From Argyresthia goedartella (lineage: Eukaryota; Arthropoda; Insecta; Lepidoptera; Argyresthiidae), in the NCBI GenBank assembly GCA_949825045.1, contig OX463829.1:17640715-17704714 (forward strand): DNA of 64,000 nt, read 5' to 3'. Position 1 is the stretch's first letter. Each line of letters begins with the position of its first letter. Under the pieces are notes generated by a model, which searched no databases, was not told the DNA's origin, and saw only the letters and a list, made by a program, of their open reading frames with translations. The position numbers and the translations under genes were made by a program. Positions 1 to 11,702 of the stretch are shown here, piece after piece.

Positions 1-960
1 TATAAAATCCCGCAAATAAATCCGTCCATCCGTTAGAGCGCTAGAGTGCCACAAACAGACACACACACACATACAGAAGCTTAAAAATTATAACTCCCAT
101 ATTTTTCGTTGCCGGGGTTAAAAATGCCACACTATCTATTTGTATCGCGGCAACTAGTCTCCGCTCTGCGTATCTGTGAAGGTTCCCCGTCTGAGCGCGT
201 CTTCCGAGGCCCTCGTGGTTGGAATCTTGTGAAAGTTGGCCGCAGCCTCAAGATCAAGTGGATGGTGTGGTGTGGCCCCAAACTGGTTTTTTTGAATCGG
301 CAAGTGTAGGTGCCGGCTGGGGCCACGGGACAACCGGATGTGCGGAATGCCGCTCCCGATGTGTTTATGTTGATGATGAGGAAGGAAGGTGTTCTGTTCA
401 TCTGCTTTGGAAAAATCAAAATGATTCGAAATATAGTGTGCAATTTTGAAACCGTCAAAACTATCGAACTAAGCTGAGAGGTTGAAATACGACAGCTCTT
501 ATTTGGGAAGGACTACACAACCATACTTTAGTATTCGGGCAGAAAGTGGCCTATTACAACCAATTGACTTTGACTTTTTGACTTACTTTTCGTTTAGCAT
601 GGCAAGAACTAAATGCAAACAGATGCGTTCGCCCCAAAAAAACAACGGAACTACCGTATTTTGCCTTTCGTTAGTACAAATTTACATTTTTTTTTCAAAA
701 ACTCCTATCTTAAAAACAATATGTGAAATATCAGGATAGTCTGCCTCAACTATCTAAAAACTACCAAAAAACACGCACGCCCTAGCGAAACGCGGTCTTT
801 CTTAAGTGTAATCTAGCCCTTGTTTGGTTGCCATAAGCACAGAATGCTTAATAATAAGTTCTATTTACGAACTCGTTTTTGAACTAGTTTAGTTGTGACG
901 CCTGGGGATCGGAATCAGTGACTATTATTAAATGTATCACAAGATAATCTTTTAAACTAA
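1..960. other. unassigned sequence with GC-richer patch
   Basis: No gene or repeat recognised. A GC-richer patch at about 110-400 has overlapping short frames on both strands, none resembling a known protein. A short (AC)n run lies at about 58-72. Confidence 0.4.
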
Positions 961-1480
961 TCGTTTATAATTTCTTTATTGCACACAAATTATTATACTA
1001 ACAAGATATACATTAAAATAGTGTACAAAGGCGAGCTTATCTCTAACAAGAGATCTCTTCCAGCAAACCATGTCAGGATGAGATAGGTTAATCACAGTGC
1101 ACGGGTAGACCGATGTGTACAACATACCTTTAATTACAACTCAAAAAACTACATACATAAAATATACATCCTAAATATAAATAAATATTAAATATATATA
1201 TAAATTATAAATACATAAATACTACCTGTATTTCTAAAGAGATAGGAAGTGCTTCTTCACGCGACTTTTAAAGATATTGAGAGTAGGACTATCCCTGATG
1301 GTGCAGGGGAGTGCATTCCACAACCGAATGGCCCGGAGTCTAAACCCGTGCTCGTAGGACGCGGTGTTATGTTGTGGAGTCGTGAGTATAGAAACTGTGT
1401 GGGTCCTCCGAGGCCTGCTGGAAGAAACAAATTGAAAACGGTCTCGTAGGATCGTTCTTGGAAAAAATCACGCCCTTTTG
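961..1480 (-). mobile_element. CR1/Jockey-type LINE, 3' end of ORF2 plus 3' UTR
   Basis: On the minus strand, about 1470 to 1234 encodes the extreme C-terminus of a non-LTR retrotransposon polyprotein, with the signature TPQHNTASYEHGFRLRAIRL followed by a WNALP motif and the terminal KKHFLSL before a TAG stop. The same C-terminus recurs at 14.0 and 14.6 kb. Below the stop is a 3' UTR ending in the family's hairpin (1027-1075, AGAGAT pairing with ATCTCT) and a GTGTGCAATAAAG-type terminus near 965-990. The 5' part is missing or too diverged to read, as is usual for LINE copies. It is a dead fragment. The clade is inferred from the C-terminal motif. Confidence 0.8.
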
Positions 1481-1892
1481 TAGAGTAATCCGGAAACTTA
1501 GATATTAACCAGGGGCAGTACTTGTCTCAGGTACGGTCTTCTTCCAAAGGCAACGTATAGATTTTATACAGTGTTTTACTATATAAACCTGCGGCCACTC
1601 GGACATAGCCTCAGATCAGACAGAAATTGATTTCACGAGTCATTTCCTTTATCAGCTTAGCTCGTATTTTTACAATTCCGGAATAAACTCCGATTGAGTA
1701 TGTCCGGTAATGGGGTACATAGATAATATTCCGATCCGATTCCGACGTAATGACCAAACTTAAACGCCCCCGAACATTCATGCGTTTTTGCAGCAGGGAT
1801 AGAAAGAAATGCTTAGCTTTTATTTGCGGACGTAGCTTTTTTTTCTGTTTAACTGTGAATTTGTAGCTTTGAAGGTACGGTAATCAAGATCA
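1481..1892. other. unassigned sequence upstream of the LINE fragment
   Basis: This may be diverged LINE sequence on the minus strand, but no motif is readable. I see no other feature. Confidence 0.3.
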
Positions 1893-2180
1893 GTAATAAT
1901 AATAATTATATCAATAAAATAAAATAATTATTAGATGACAATCTTACACAAATCTAACTAGGCCCATAGTAAGCTCAACAAGACTTGTGTAATGGGTACT
2001 GGACGACGATATATTTAATACAGATAAATACTTAAGTAAATACATAGAAAACATCCAAGACTAAGAAACAAATACAAACAAATCATGCTCATCACACATA
2101 TATTGACCTTACCGGGATATAAACCCAGGACCGTCAGCTCCGTAGGCAGGGTCACTACCGGCTAGGCTAAACCGGTCGTC
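1893..2180 (-). repeat. tRNA-derived SINE (family SINE-A)
   Basis: The minus strand starts with a tRNA-like head: GACGACCGGTTTAGCCTAGC (box A region) and, about 50 nt further, a degenerate box B. A body shared with 3356-3620 and 12913-13176 follows, then an A/T-rich tail at 1893-1920. Such elements are transcribed by RNA polymerase III and moved by LINE enzymes. Box B is damaged here (GGTTTATATCC against GGTTCGAATCC), so this copy is probably silent. Confidence 0.85.
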
Positions 2181-3355
2181 AAACAACAGACAACAGTGAA
2201 GGTTTGTCGAAAAAGAATGTATCGCCTTCCGATTTTCGTCAACTATGAGGATAACTATTAAGTTAATTTTGCATTTTATAATCAGTCTTGTTAACTCTTA
2301 GCTGATTTAACGAAACACGTGCTAGTTTTAGATATTCCATGTTATATTACCATTTAAAACTAATTATTGCTGAGAACCAAGAAACAATGGCTGACTCGCC
2401 ACTCCCCGCTAGGTACTAACGTAGGTACATCACCATAATAGTCAGCGTTCCGCTATAGCCTAGTTTTGTTTTAGTTGAGGGTTGAATTCGTTTTGGTTGA
2501 CACGTGGATTTGTGTCAATTTAAGGTTTCTTGGAGGCCTATTTTCATGACTAACCGTGGGCACGAACTAAAATGGCAATCAAATTAGTCAGGGTAAATGA
2601 AACTTCTTGCAATCTGAGGTAAGTCATACGTTCACAGCCTCAGAATGTCATTAGTTCTGTCATAATTTGAAGCCACTTGACCTTTACAACACCGAGTCAT
2701 GTTGGACTAATAGGCATACTCCCAAAGCCTAATTCCCAGATCAATCAGCATCCTCATCAAAATCCACATTTCCGTATTGACTTCAAGCGCGGAACCTTAA
2801 AGAAACATAAATCTAGTCCGTCCGTAGTATTCAGATGCAAAGCCCCGTGCGATCCTTCTCTCGTGGGTACGAGTGTCTATTGTGGATTGTTTCCTACGCG
2901 ATGTCTGGGCTTAATTGCGCTACTCTCATTGTCACTGCTATCTGAATCTCACGAGTTCGGCTGCTCGGTATCGTAACAATGGAGGGAATACCTCGTGATC
3001 CGCGGAAGATCTGGCTTGGTGTCCATGGACAGCTTTATGACGCTGTGCGACTTGTTGATCCGTAAAACCCTGTTACATTCTAAATAAAAATTACCATACG
3101 GGACGGCACAGTTGTCCGCCCGTTTGGTCAGTTATTCGATAAGTATTATAAAATGTTACCCCTTATTGGTAAGACGAAATGAATGTCCTCCATATGACTC
3201 GGTCGACAGCCAACCTTCCCCGCTAAAGATTCACAGAAGCTGCTGGCTTTGGATATTTCTACGAGCTATGTTATAGAGCCTCATCAGCGTCTTTGAAGTG
3301 ATGTACAACTGAATTAACTTATAGGTATATATATGGAAAAATAAATCATTTTATA
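2181..3355. other. no gene recognised
   Basis: GC rises at about 2820-3060, where short frames occur, including a 28-codon one starting with the ATG at 2978. None is recognisable and no splice signals bracket them convincingly. Confidence 0.35.
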
Positions 3356-3620
3356 GACGACCGATTTAGTCTAGCGGGTAGTGAGCCTGCCTACGATGCT
3401 GACGGTCCTGGGTTCGAATCCAGGTGAGGGCAAATATTTGTGTGATGAGCATGAACGTTTGTTTCTTAGTCTTGGATGTTTTCCATGTATTTACATAAGT
3501 ATTTATCTCTATTTAATATATCGTCTAGTACCCATAACACAAGCCTTGTTTAGCTTACTATGGGCCTAGTTCGATTTGTGTAAGATGGTCCTCTAATATT
3601 TATTTATTTATTTATTTATA
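3356..3620 (+). repeat. tRNA-derived SINE (family SINE-A), full length
   Basis: Best-preserved SINE-A copy. The head begins GACGACCGATTTAGTCTAGC; box A is TAGTCTAGCGG at about 3367-3377 and box B is GGTTCGAATCC at 3411-3421. The body of about 170 nt matches the minus-strand copies at 1893-2180 and 12913-13176. The element ends in an (ATTT)n tail at about 3599-3620. This is not a functional tRNA gene: there is no acceptor-stem pairing and the sequence runs on into a SINE body. Confidence 0.9.
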
Positions 3621-4567
3621 TTATAGAAATCTACTTTGGATCATTTTACAGGGCTTGCTTATTAAACGGTTTCATTTTAGTAAGTAAAAATTCCCAAAAG
3701 AAAGTTCTGTAGGTATGTAGCTAAGACTACGGGCCAAGGGCCTAAGGATTGAACTCGTAAGGGTTGTATTTGTAGGAAGGATTTAAAGATCGGCGTGGAG
3801 CTGAGCCACTTTTGGGGTAAGCCGGAACACAAAGTTTCGATTTGTTGTGAAACAGTTCTAGGCTTTACTGAGATTTCTGAACAAAATTCTGATTGAATTG
3901 AAAGTTTGAGATGAAAATATCACAAATACAAATACGTCATGTCTTTTCCCATGTATAGGGTGGCAGAAGCACACTTACGCTCACAATAACCATTCACGCA
4001 TATCATCGCCGAAGCTAATCTTTGATAGAAAGTTACGAAGGTTTGAAAGAAATATCTTGATACTTATTTTGAGAAGTATGTATTAATATGGAATCTAAGA
4101 TACTTTCATCAATTAATGTCTGTGTAGATAAGGCTATTTCATTAATAAAAAATCTCTTTTGAAATTAAATCACATTAATGTTGAACACTTTAATGGTTAA
4201 TAAACATTCTTCATTCACGCATTTGATATAGAGTATGGCTACTAAAATGTAAAATGCCGCTCTTCACAAAAAATCCTATTCATCGAACTTTCTACCTTAT
4301 GCGGAGGAATGTTCATTTTAGAGGTCCCTATCTCGGATTGAGTAAGTAATAAATAAACATAGGTAGGTACTAAAATCTTCATGGTTGTAATGATTTTTTA
4401 TTTGAGAAATTTAGCCTCACAATTTTATTGCTTGTATATGCATTAATTTAATTAAAAAAAACACGTTTTGGTTTAGGAGTTCTCTAGTTTGGATCTAGGC
4501 CTAGAGAGATCTATTTTGTTTTTACATTTGTTTATGAGGGGGTACTCTGTAAATATGACAGGTCTTA
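3621..4567. other. no gene recognised
   Basis: AT-rich filler. A short stretch at about 3945-3980 (TTTTCCCATGTATAGGGTGG) resembles the 3' part of dispersed repeat E in reverse orientation. Nothing else is supported. Confidence 0.35.
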
Positions 4568-5097
4568 GAGGCGTATTACTATACACTAAACTGAATCAGG
4601 GCCCTGAATTAAGGCGCTATACTAACTCGTCCGTGCAAAGGTCCCCGTTACTCCAGGCGGAAAGACCCGCAGTGTGAGAGGGACGGAATCGGGAAAAAAA
4701 TAAAAAACGTACAATTGTTGACACAGAAAAATTGTTTAAAAAAAACTACACTATTTTGATAAAAAGTTTTTTAAGGAGATTTTGCGAATACATAATATCT
4801 ACATTTTGAACGCAGTTCCACTATAAAATTAGTTAGGATTTCAGCATTACAGGAAAAAATAAAACAATTTAGAGGTGTTTTCGTAATTAAAGTCAATCGA
4901 GAAAATTTCATCCAATCGCGTTTCCCTTTTGTGAAAATCTTAATCAAATACTCAATAAACGTTAAAGCAAAAATCTAATCTGTAGATGACTTCATGGTGG
5001 AGCCGCCAATATGCGACCCATACTGCTTTACTCTGATGACACCTCTCTTCTTAAGGGTTTAGGGACCCTGATTCAGTGTAATGTAATACATACGCCT
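4568..5097 (-). repeat. inverted-repeat element enclosing dispersed repeat F (copy 1)
   Basis: Arms at 4568-4613 and 5049-5097 are inverted copies of each other (AGGCGTATTACTATACACT against AGGCGTATGTATTACATTAC, both continuing through a CTGAATCAGGG core). Between them, 4745-5010 matches 24390-24650 in opposite orientation over about 250 bp, including a well-kept stretch CGCGATTGGATGAAATTTTC. The layout fits a non-autonomous DNA transposon with long inverted ends, but no target duplication is clear and the family is not identified. Confidence 0.65.
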
Positions 5098-5540
5098 TTT
5101 GCAATCGTCATTTTGTAGGTATTCAGATAATTGGCAACGACCCACGACCTATTAGTCGAATCCACAGATTGCTGTTCAAATAACATGCCGCCCTATGGTC
5201 TGCTTTTGTCATGGATTCCTGACGTTAATTTTGAACCTTGTGCTTTGGTAAAAGAGTCCAAAACCAATGGATGATTTATTTTGGTTTGACAGACGAAGGG
5301 CTTAAATGTCGTTTTGATTCTGTCATTACCTGCATGATGGAGAGAAAGGGCCGAATGAATAAAGTAAGGTATAATAGTATTTAGTACAAATATTTGAAGG
5401 AAAATTCTCAATACTGATTTGAGCGAACGTCAAAAATGAAATTTCCTTCAAATGGCACGGGATACTTTTCCATATTATTCGGCCCACCGACAGCATTTGA
5501 GTAATCATCTGTAGCCTTACGATGTATCTCTCACATTTAG
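5098..5540. other. no gene recognised
   Basis: Short frames on the minus strand have no recognisable motif. No repeat was identified. Confidence 0.3.
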
Positions 5541-5658
5541 GAATTTTAATCGCAGGGCGTCAAATTGACAGATAGACCAATCATAATCACTACAAAAGAC
5601 TACTCGCTTAAAACAATCGTGTTCTTATTGGTCGATTTGTCCATTGCGATTGAAATTC
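5541..5658. repeat. short inverted-repeat (MITE-like) element
   Basis: The left end GAATTTTAATCGCA and right end TGCGATTGAAATTC are inverted copies with one mismatch. The similarity continues inward (GACAGATAGACCAATCA against the reverse of TTATTGGTCGATTTGTC), giving arms of about 40 nt around a ~35-nt centre. No coding capacity. It is separated by only six bases from the next palindrome. Confidence 0.65.
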
Positions 5659-5664
5659 TTACGA

Positions 5665-5778
5665 CTAGCTAGAAGGTGGAATAAGACTTTACTCGAGTAA
5701 ACTTTGACAACTCCATACAAATTTATATGGAGTTGTCAAATTTTACTCGAGTTAAGTCTTATTCCGCTTTCTAGCTAG
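5665..5778. repeat. 114-bp near-perfect palindrome
   Basis: The sequence starts CTAGCTAG and ends CTAGCTAG. The arms of about 55 nt agree at all but a few positions (both contain GGAATAAGACTT, ACTCGAGTAAA and TTGACAACTCCATA), with almost no loop at the centre (ACAAATTTATAT). It could extrude as a cruciform and is probably a foldback element or MITE. No target duplication was found. Confidence 0.85.
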
Positions 5779-7519
5779 TGGCACGTGTCAGAGATGCGAG
5801 ATAGGGCTTGTCCATTAACGCGGACTCGGTGTCAACCCAGCCTCTGGGATGAGTTTCAAACACACGATTTGTTGTTTCCACTGATACGACCGCTCTCACT
5901 CAACTCAAAAACTTGTTCCTAACTGGAACATATGGACCGTAAAGTAATAAGGTCATAGGAAACGAGCTGACACCGACAGATCTCTATTGTCTGTCGTATA
6001 GACGTCTCCCTCAGACTTATGGCGAGAAAGGCGTGTAAGCGAGAGATATCCCAGAGACTTATGGACCAAGTTATACTTGTTGACCACGTTTACTACGGGT
6101 CTTTTATTAGTTGAATAATTGGCTGGAAAGCAATATCCTCTTGATATAAATGAAGAGATGTGATAAGGTTACATTTCTTAATCACGAGATATCTGATAAG
6201 CCTTTCGGGTCTGGAGGGCATGTAACTCAAGTTCCAAATGCGTAGGTGTAGTGCTGTATAACTGGGAAAATTTATTTAAATCATCTATAAAGTAGGCTAG
6301 GAGGTATGAACGTACCTTATGTACACCTTATTCTGAATATCCTGTAAAATTCATGGGGTCGGCCATAGAGTTAAAAACAAATTAATTTAAATCATCTATT
6401 TTAGTCTACCTTATCCGGAATATCCTGTGAAATGTTAATCCTCACGTGGAGCACACTCGTGACGACGTGACGGTCATTAAGTAAAGATTTGTATTAGACC
6501 TAAAATTTTGAACGCATTACATTCAAAATCGAATTCCAAGTAAAATAATATGCGTAAATAGTTGCCTTAATCTTATAATTTATAAGCATGTCTATGTATA
6601 CTCTAAGCTCTATATACTTAACGGTTCTATACATATATTTAGTGTCCACTTTCTCCCGATAACTACATAGTTTTGTTACGTCAGAGATTATTCCAACTAC
6701 TTATCGTAAGATCGTGATTTGTATCGTAATGTAATAGAACCTTATTAGAGGTGTTAGTGCAATAAAATCAGATCAAAATCGCCTCGGACGTCATTAGTGT
6801 CACTAAGCTATGAGATTAGGAACATACGGACCAAATATTATTGGTGTAATAAATATTTTTTGTTGTGTATAATTACTTGACTTATGGTATTTATTGTAGT
6901 GGTCAACAAATCATATGATTAGTAAGTTTGGACTAAGTTCTTTGTACTTAGTACAATATCTACGAATAACGCATTGGTACGCAATAATATATTTTTTGTA
7001 ATATGTTGCCGTTTTAGGAATACGCTACTTTCGAGTACATAGTTAGACTCTGTACGTTATTTAAAATGCATTAGTTTCCAAGCCTACTGCTATGAAAGAA
7101 TTCATTTGTCCCTAGCTAAAACGAGTTTAAAAGTACTGTTTGTAATGCAAACCTATCCCCTAACGATAAACAAGTAAAGCAAGTGACCTTAGGCCTGTTT
7201 TACACGCTGTTAAGTAAAAATAGTAATAATTTATTATTGGTTCCATGAGTTCAGACGCGTGACACCATGTTTACACCTGCCCTAATTACATTTAGACTAG
7301 AAACAGATGTTTGTAATTAATAGAAATTTGGGGGACAACAATTTGGGGCGGTTAGACACATCTAGAAATGATCTATTTATTCATAGTCGGATTCTTCAAC
7401 TCTACGGACCAATGGAGGGTTTTCCTTCGTTCAATATAAGCGAATTTGAGCAGTTCCGTCGGTATATTTTCACACCATCTGTATGAAAATATACCGTTAC
7501 CAAAAGTTGTAAACCGAAA
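5779..7519. other. no gene recognised
   Basis: About 1.7 kb of AT-rich sequence. A small hairpin at about 7451-7487 (GGTATATTTTCA and its complement) is the only structure I see. Confidence 0.35.
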
Positions 7520-7905
7520 CCCATATAATGATTGCTCGGTTAAATTTTAACAAATTAAGTAATAATGTTTTTCCGAATTATTTTGCCGGAATTCAGTAAA
7601 TTAGTTGGGCAGTGAAGTTCATCTGATAGTTCATATTCATATTCTTTATTGCACAGAAATGCGAGACAGTTACAATAAATTTTATTGGCAAAGGCGAGCT
7701 TATCTCTAAAGAGAGATTTATTCCAGGAGTTAATTGTTATAAATCGTAGGGCAATACTTTTTGCGGGAATTCCGTCAATTAGTTGTGCACAGTAGAGTTT
7801 TTTGATAATTGCGCGGTTAAATTTTAATAAATCGTAGGGCAAACCTTTTTGAGGGAATTCAGTTTAATTAGTTGTGCAGTGAAAATTTTTTGTTATTCCT
7901 CTTTA
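7520..7905 (+). repeat. three diverged tandem units of about 100 bp, split by a LINE tail
   Basis: Three segments share CGGTTAAATTTTAA, a GGAATTC block and TTAGTTG followed by GCAGTGAA-like sequence: about 7535-7625, 7730-7800 and 7808-7895. The first and second units are separated by a LINE 3' tail (7631-7727). Nothing in them looks coding. Confidence 0.6.
7631..7727 (-). mobile_element. LINE 3' hairpin/tail only
   Basis: On the minus strand this is about 95 nt of the LINE 3' terminus: hairpin AGAGAT...ATCTCT, then AAGCTCGCCTTTGCC, then CTGTGCAATAAAGAATATG and a (GAATAT)n tail. It is severely 5' truncated and carries no coding sequence. It sits inside a tandem array, so it landed after the array formed. 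Confidence 0.8.
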
Positions 7906-8504
7906 TTTTGACTTTTTAAAGTGAAGTGAGACGATACAAATATAGCTCGCCGCCCATATTATGTTGCACCTGCAATAAAGTTTATCGCGTGTTGGTTGCA
8001 TATGCGCGTAATTCCTGATGAATCATACAAAATTGTACGTTCAGCAGCAGCAGTAAATACACGAACACTTTTCTTGTTTTCATTGTATTAGCCATTCACA
8101 GTTTTACACAGATGTCCGTGCTGAAAAAGGCTTGTCGTTGAAATCGAAGACCTTTGCCGAATATTCTGGGAATATTAATCGAATCAACTTTTTAAAGTGG
8201 CAGGATTTCTGTCACATTTTTGTATATGGTTCGAATCTTCTTCCAGCAACAAATCATAACCCACCTTCTGAAGCTGTGGGGTGATTAGTGTGCGTAATCA
8301 TCTTAATTGATCTTGAATATCAACCAAATCAAATAAAATCAAAAATTATTTATTTTCTGTAAATATTAACATATTTTTTTTCTCTTGGAACACTTTGGGA
8401 TTTACCAACTTTTAGATCTCTTTTAAAAATATGTTGTGTTTAACCAGTAAAAATATAACATATTCATTATTATTATAAATAATATGCAGGCATAAAAATA
8501 TTGT
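7906..8504. other. no gene recognised
   Basis: AT-rich sequence without readable features. Confidence 0.3.
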
Positions 8505-8665
8505 TGTAAACATAGGTCTGCTTCTGCTAAGCAATTAACCTGTGCCATCTCATCCTGGTTTCCCGGAAGAGATCTCTTATTAGAGATAAGCTCGTCTTGT
8601 ACACTATTTTCATGTAACTATTTTTTTAACTATAGTTTTGTGTGCAATAAAGGAATATGAAATGA
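8505..8665 (+). mobile_element. LINE 3' UTR end with hairpin
   Basis: Shares ACATAGGTCTGC, the hairpin ATCTCTTATTAGAGAT and AAGCTCGTCTTGTACACT with the other LINE tails here, then ends GTGTGCAATAAAGGAATATG followed by an A-rich tail. There is no coding sequence. The copy is 5' truncated and non-functional. Confidence 0.8.
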
Positions 8666-9904
8666 AAAAATAATTACAAAATTATTGAATGAGTTACATT
8701 AACACCATGCACTATTGGCATCTAAGTAATCTTGGATATTGTAATATCCCTTTTTAGATAGTGGATTTTACATGGATTTTAAACTGCTCAAATGGCAATT
8801 TAAAAATCCCCAGAAATATACTGTTGTAGTAGAGAATGCGCTGCCCCGGGGTGCAACCAATCTGTGAATATTTATTAGTATATAGTAGTATTTATCCTTA
8901 ATTTTGGAAAATGTTGAAAGGTTTTCGAAAATAAATTAACTTGTTATAGTCATTATGTAAGTCTTTAAAGATCTCGCTAAGTCTTAGTCGCGGAGTCAGT
9001 TCTGCGCGTTTTAAATTATAAATTGCTCGAATAGCTCTTTTCTGTAATTAAAAAATAGTTTGAATATCTGCTGCTTTCCCTCACAACAAGTCAACTTAAA
9101 TAAAAAGCAATATAAAAAGTGTTAAAACGTGTTTTGTCTGAGATCTATAAACACTCATCATTGTTTTATTAATAACCTGTGTTTGACTTTTGTATTAACT
9201 TGTACCATTGTCGCCGACTGTACTATCAACATCCTACCCTAATAGTACCTAGTAGGTACTCGTAGTTTGGTACGTGTGTGAATTGACAGGTGTCCGGCCT
9301 AACGGTACGTAAAATAATAAAAAAAGCTTTTAAAAAGCCTGGAAGTATCGGGTTAGCAGCAATTGGTTTATTACTGTTGTTACATCTGTCAGTTTTATGA
9401 TTGTTTCTGGCGTTTATGGCGGATGTTACAGGACAATTTTTATTAACCGACTGTTTCTTTCAAGTGATGAAGTATAAGATAGCGGTTAAAAAACTACTAG
9501 TCGTAAAACTCGAGAAGGTTCCATCAGGCTAAGAAACAGATGTTAATTAATGTACGTAACTACTTGTTAGCTGTATAGACAAGTATACTGTACTTTTATG
9601 GTTAGGGATATGTTTTACACATACGGGTCTACCCTTGCTAGTCATCTGACCTATATGTATCTAAAGGCAGGTGCCTGCGGCTTCGCTCGCCCTAACTCGT
9701 GTAAAAATGACCAGTCCGTACAAACATTAACCACCCCTCCTCCTCCCACCACTTCCCTCTCCCCCCCTCCTCCTGCCTTCATACAAAATTCATACCCCCA
9801 TAGCGGAGGGATATTTGAAAAATCATTTGCTTGCTTGCGGTTAGGCTGTGCGATGATATATTATCAGTCAGTCAGGACCTTGATTTTTATATATATCACC
9901 GGAA
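8666..9904. other. no gene recognised
   Basis: A pyrimidine-rich run at about 9735-9780 (CCTCC and CCCC blocks) yields a proline-rich but unconvincing frame. A stretch at about 9665-9695 (GCGGCTTCGCTCGCCC) is a short GC motif seen in several repeats. No gene is supported. Confidence 0.35.
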
Positions 9905-10270
9905 GATGTCAAATCCGTTAGTTGATAAACTAACGCGGTAGTTGATCAACTATCGACAAATAGTAAACCAGACCGACAGGGTTTATGTTTCTCTTGTTCT
10001 TACATGTCAACCTTACACAAAGACTATTCGGGGGCTTCACTGCGCTCGCCCCCTTTAGTCTTCACCTAGCTAGCTGGCTACCGCAGTGTTTTCCCTGGTA
10101 TTTCGTTTGCAATTCTAGTTTAAACCAGTTTACTATTTAACGGTTTTAACCGTTAGTTGATCAACTTACGCGACATATAGTAAGCAGTACGCTACAGTTT
10201 ACTATCTGTCGATAGTTGACCAACTTACGAGAAAAAAAAACGTTAATTTATCACCTTACGGTTTTGACTA
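9905..10270 (+). repeat. composite repeat: TTGATCAA-motif borders around a family-I fragment
   Basis: The motif GTTAGTTGATCAACT and variants occur at about 9915-9955, 10147-10175 and 10210-10230, several times self-complementary. Between them, 9980-10110 resembles the core of repeat I (TTGTTCTTACATGTCAACCT, a GGGGGCTTC...CGCCCCC hairpin and GGCTACCGCAGTGTTTTCCC). It looks like an old non-autonomous element, family unassigned. Confidence 0.5.
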
Positions 10271-11566
10271 TCCTACGGTGACATATATCAATATAAATTC
10301 ATGGAATTATTTCTCTTTAGCCAGTTTTAACGGACATCCCAAATTCAAATAATATTTCTTATTCGCGTTTGAGTGTTCATTCATCAATTGCTTAGCACCA
10401 AGAGTGTAAAGTGTTCGAAGTAAATGGGTGCCCTTATACACTATACCCTAACGCCTTAGTGTTTTTTTTATTAAATTTGCTCTGCGGACCTCAAATGAAT
10501 TTTGCTCCACAGATAGTCATTCTGCTGAGAGCTGAGAGTTAAGTCACTAATGCTACTGGTTTAAAGAAACCTGGCGTAATTGTTTTAAACCAAAAGGAGA
10601 AACCTTTTGTGCGCAGACTAGATTAAGTTAAGGAAAGCAAACGATATACCAAGATCGTAGCAAGTATGGTCCTAGTTCCCTACCCTTCTGGGAAAATGCA
10701 ACACAATCGTGTGATAGAAATCTAGTAAAGCTTAGTCTTGAATTTCTGCGTTAAATCCCAAAATATACATCCACTGTATGGTGCGGCAGTATCAGCATCT
10801 CGTTATTAACCATACTAGGTCTTAAAAAATTGTGAAGTTCGGACTAAAAACGGTTTTCTGTTAAAGAACGAAAAGTCTTCTGTCAGGTCGATTTCCTATA
10901 CGCAAGAAGCGATCGGAGTGATTCTTTCGCGGAAATAGGATCCTCGAGCCGCGAGAGGAGCGCCTCGCATTGAGTAAGCGAAATTCCGCACAAAGGCGAT
11001 TTTGTGCAATTACGCCTAAGTTGGCCCGAGAGTTATTACTCAAGCGGCCGGAATGGTCACGGCGGAAGGGCGACTCCCTTGAGACCCTGATTCTCCCCCT
11101 ATTATTCACTAACTAAATCAATCGTGAAAATATGTTTTTTCTACACACATATACATGGCAATTTGGCATAAACTCGTTGGATTTCGCTGTGGATTCGAGT
11201 TAGGAGGGGGCTGGATTATAATTTTGTATACGTAAAAGGGGGCTTATTGGAATTGAGGGGCTAATTGGAACTAATAGAAAATGTAGCCAAATCTCTGCAT
11301 TTTGTATTAGTTCCAATTATATATATATTTAGCGTATGTTATACAAAACGGCATTTTTTTTAGCTCTGAATGCCGCCTTGGGGAATAGCGGCGCATCAAA
11401 AGAGATGCGAAAGAGAGAATTGGCGTCTTCGTCACGAAGGCGGCAACTTACGCCGTCATTTGACAGCCTCTTCCTCTAGGAGAAAGTCATCCGCGGTGAA
11501 CATGCTCTGAATGGTTTTATGTTGCGCCGTCATTTTGATAAACTCTCATATAGGTACTCATCAGCC
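10271..11566. other. no gene recognised; GC-richer patch at 10860-11110
   Basis: The patch at 10860-11110 has an 82-codon minus-strand frame rich in Arg and Ser, which matches nothing I know and has CpG-rich composition. Open frames of this size arise readily in GC-richer DNA, so I do not call a gene. Confidence 0.35.
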
Positions 11567-11624
11567 TTACCCGAAATGGGTCGCGATTTTGAATAAGGTT
11601 CAAATCGCGACCCATTTCGGGTAA
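11567..11624. repeat. 58-bp palindrome (hairpin)
   Basis: The 24-base arms TTACCCGAAATGGGTCGCGA plus TTTT and their inverted copy flank a ~9-nt loop (GAATAAGGT). The arms match essentially perfectly. It could be a protein-binding dyad, a foldback element or the end of an unidentified repeat. Confidence 0.85.
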
Positions 11625-11702
11625 TAAAGTTCAAAATCTATGAAACCCATCTATGGGTTAGTATGTGGTAAAGGGTTGAGGTAACAAGCTATTTTACCCG
11701 CA

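Noticed and set aside
3356..3430. tRNA gene
   Set aside because: Box A and B are present but the sequence continues into a repeated body with a microsatellite tail, and no cloverleaf acceptor stem forms. The same holds for the heads at 13176, 19009, 47877, 51828, 57148 and 58051: all are SINEs.
9598..9921. Proline-rich protein
   Set aside because: The prolines come from a pyrimidine tract. Nothing else supports coding.
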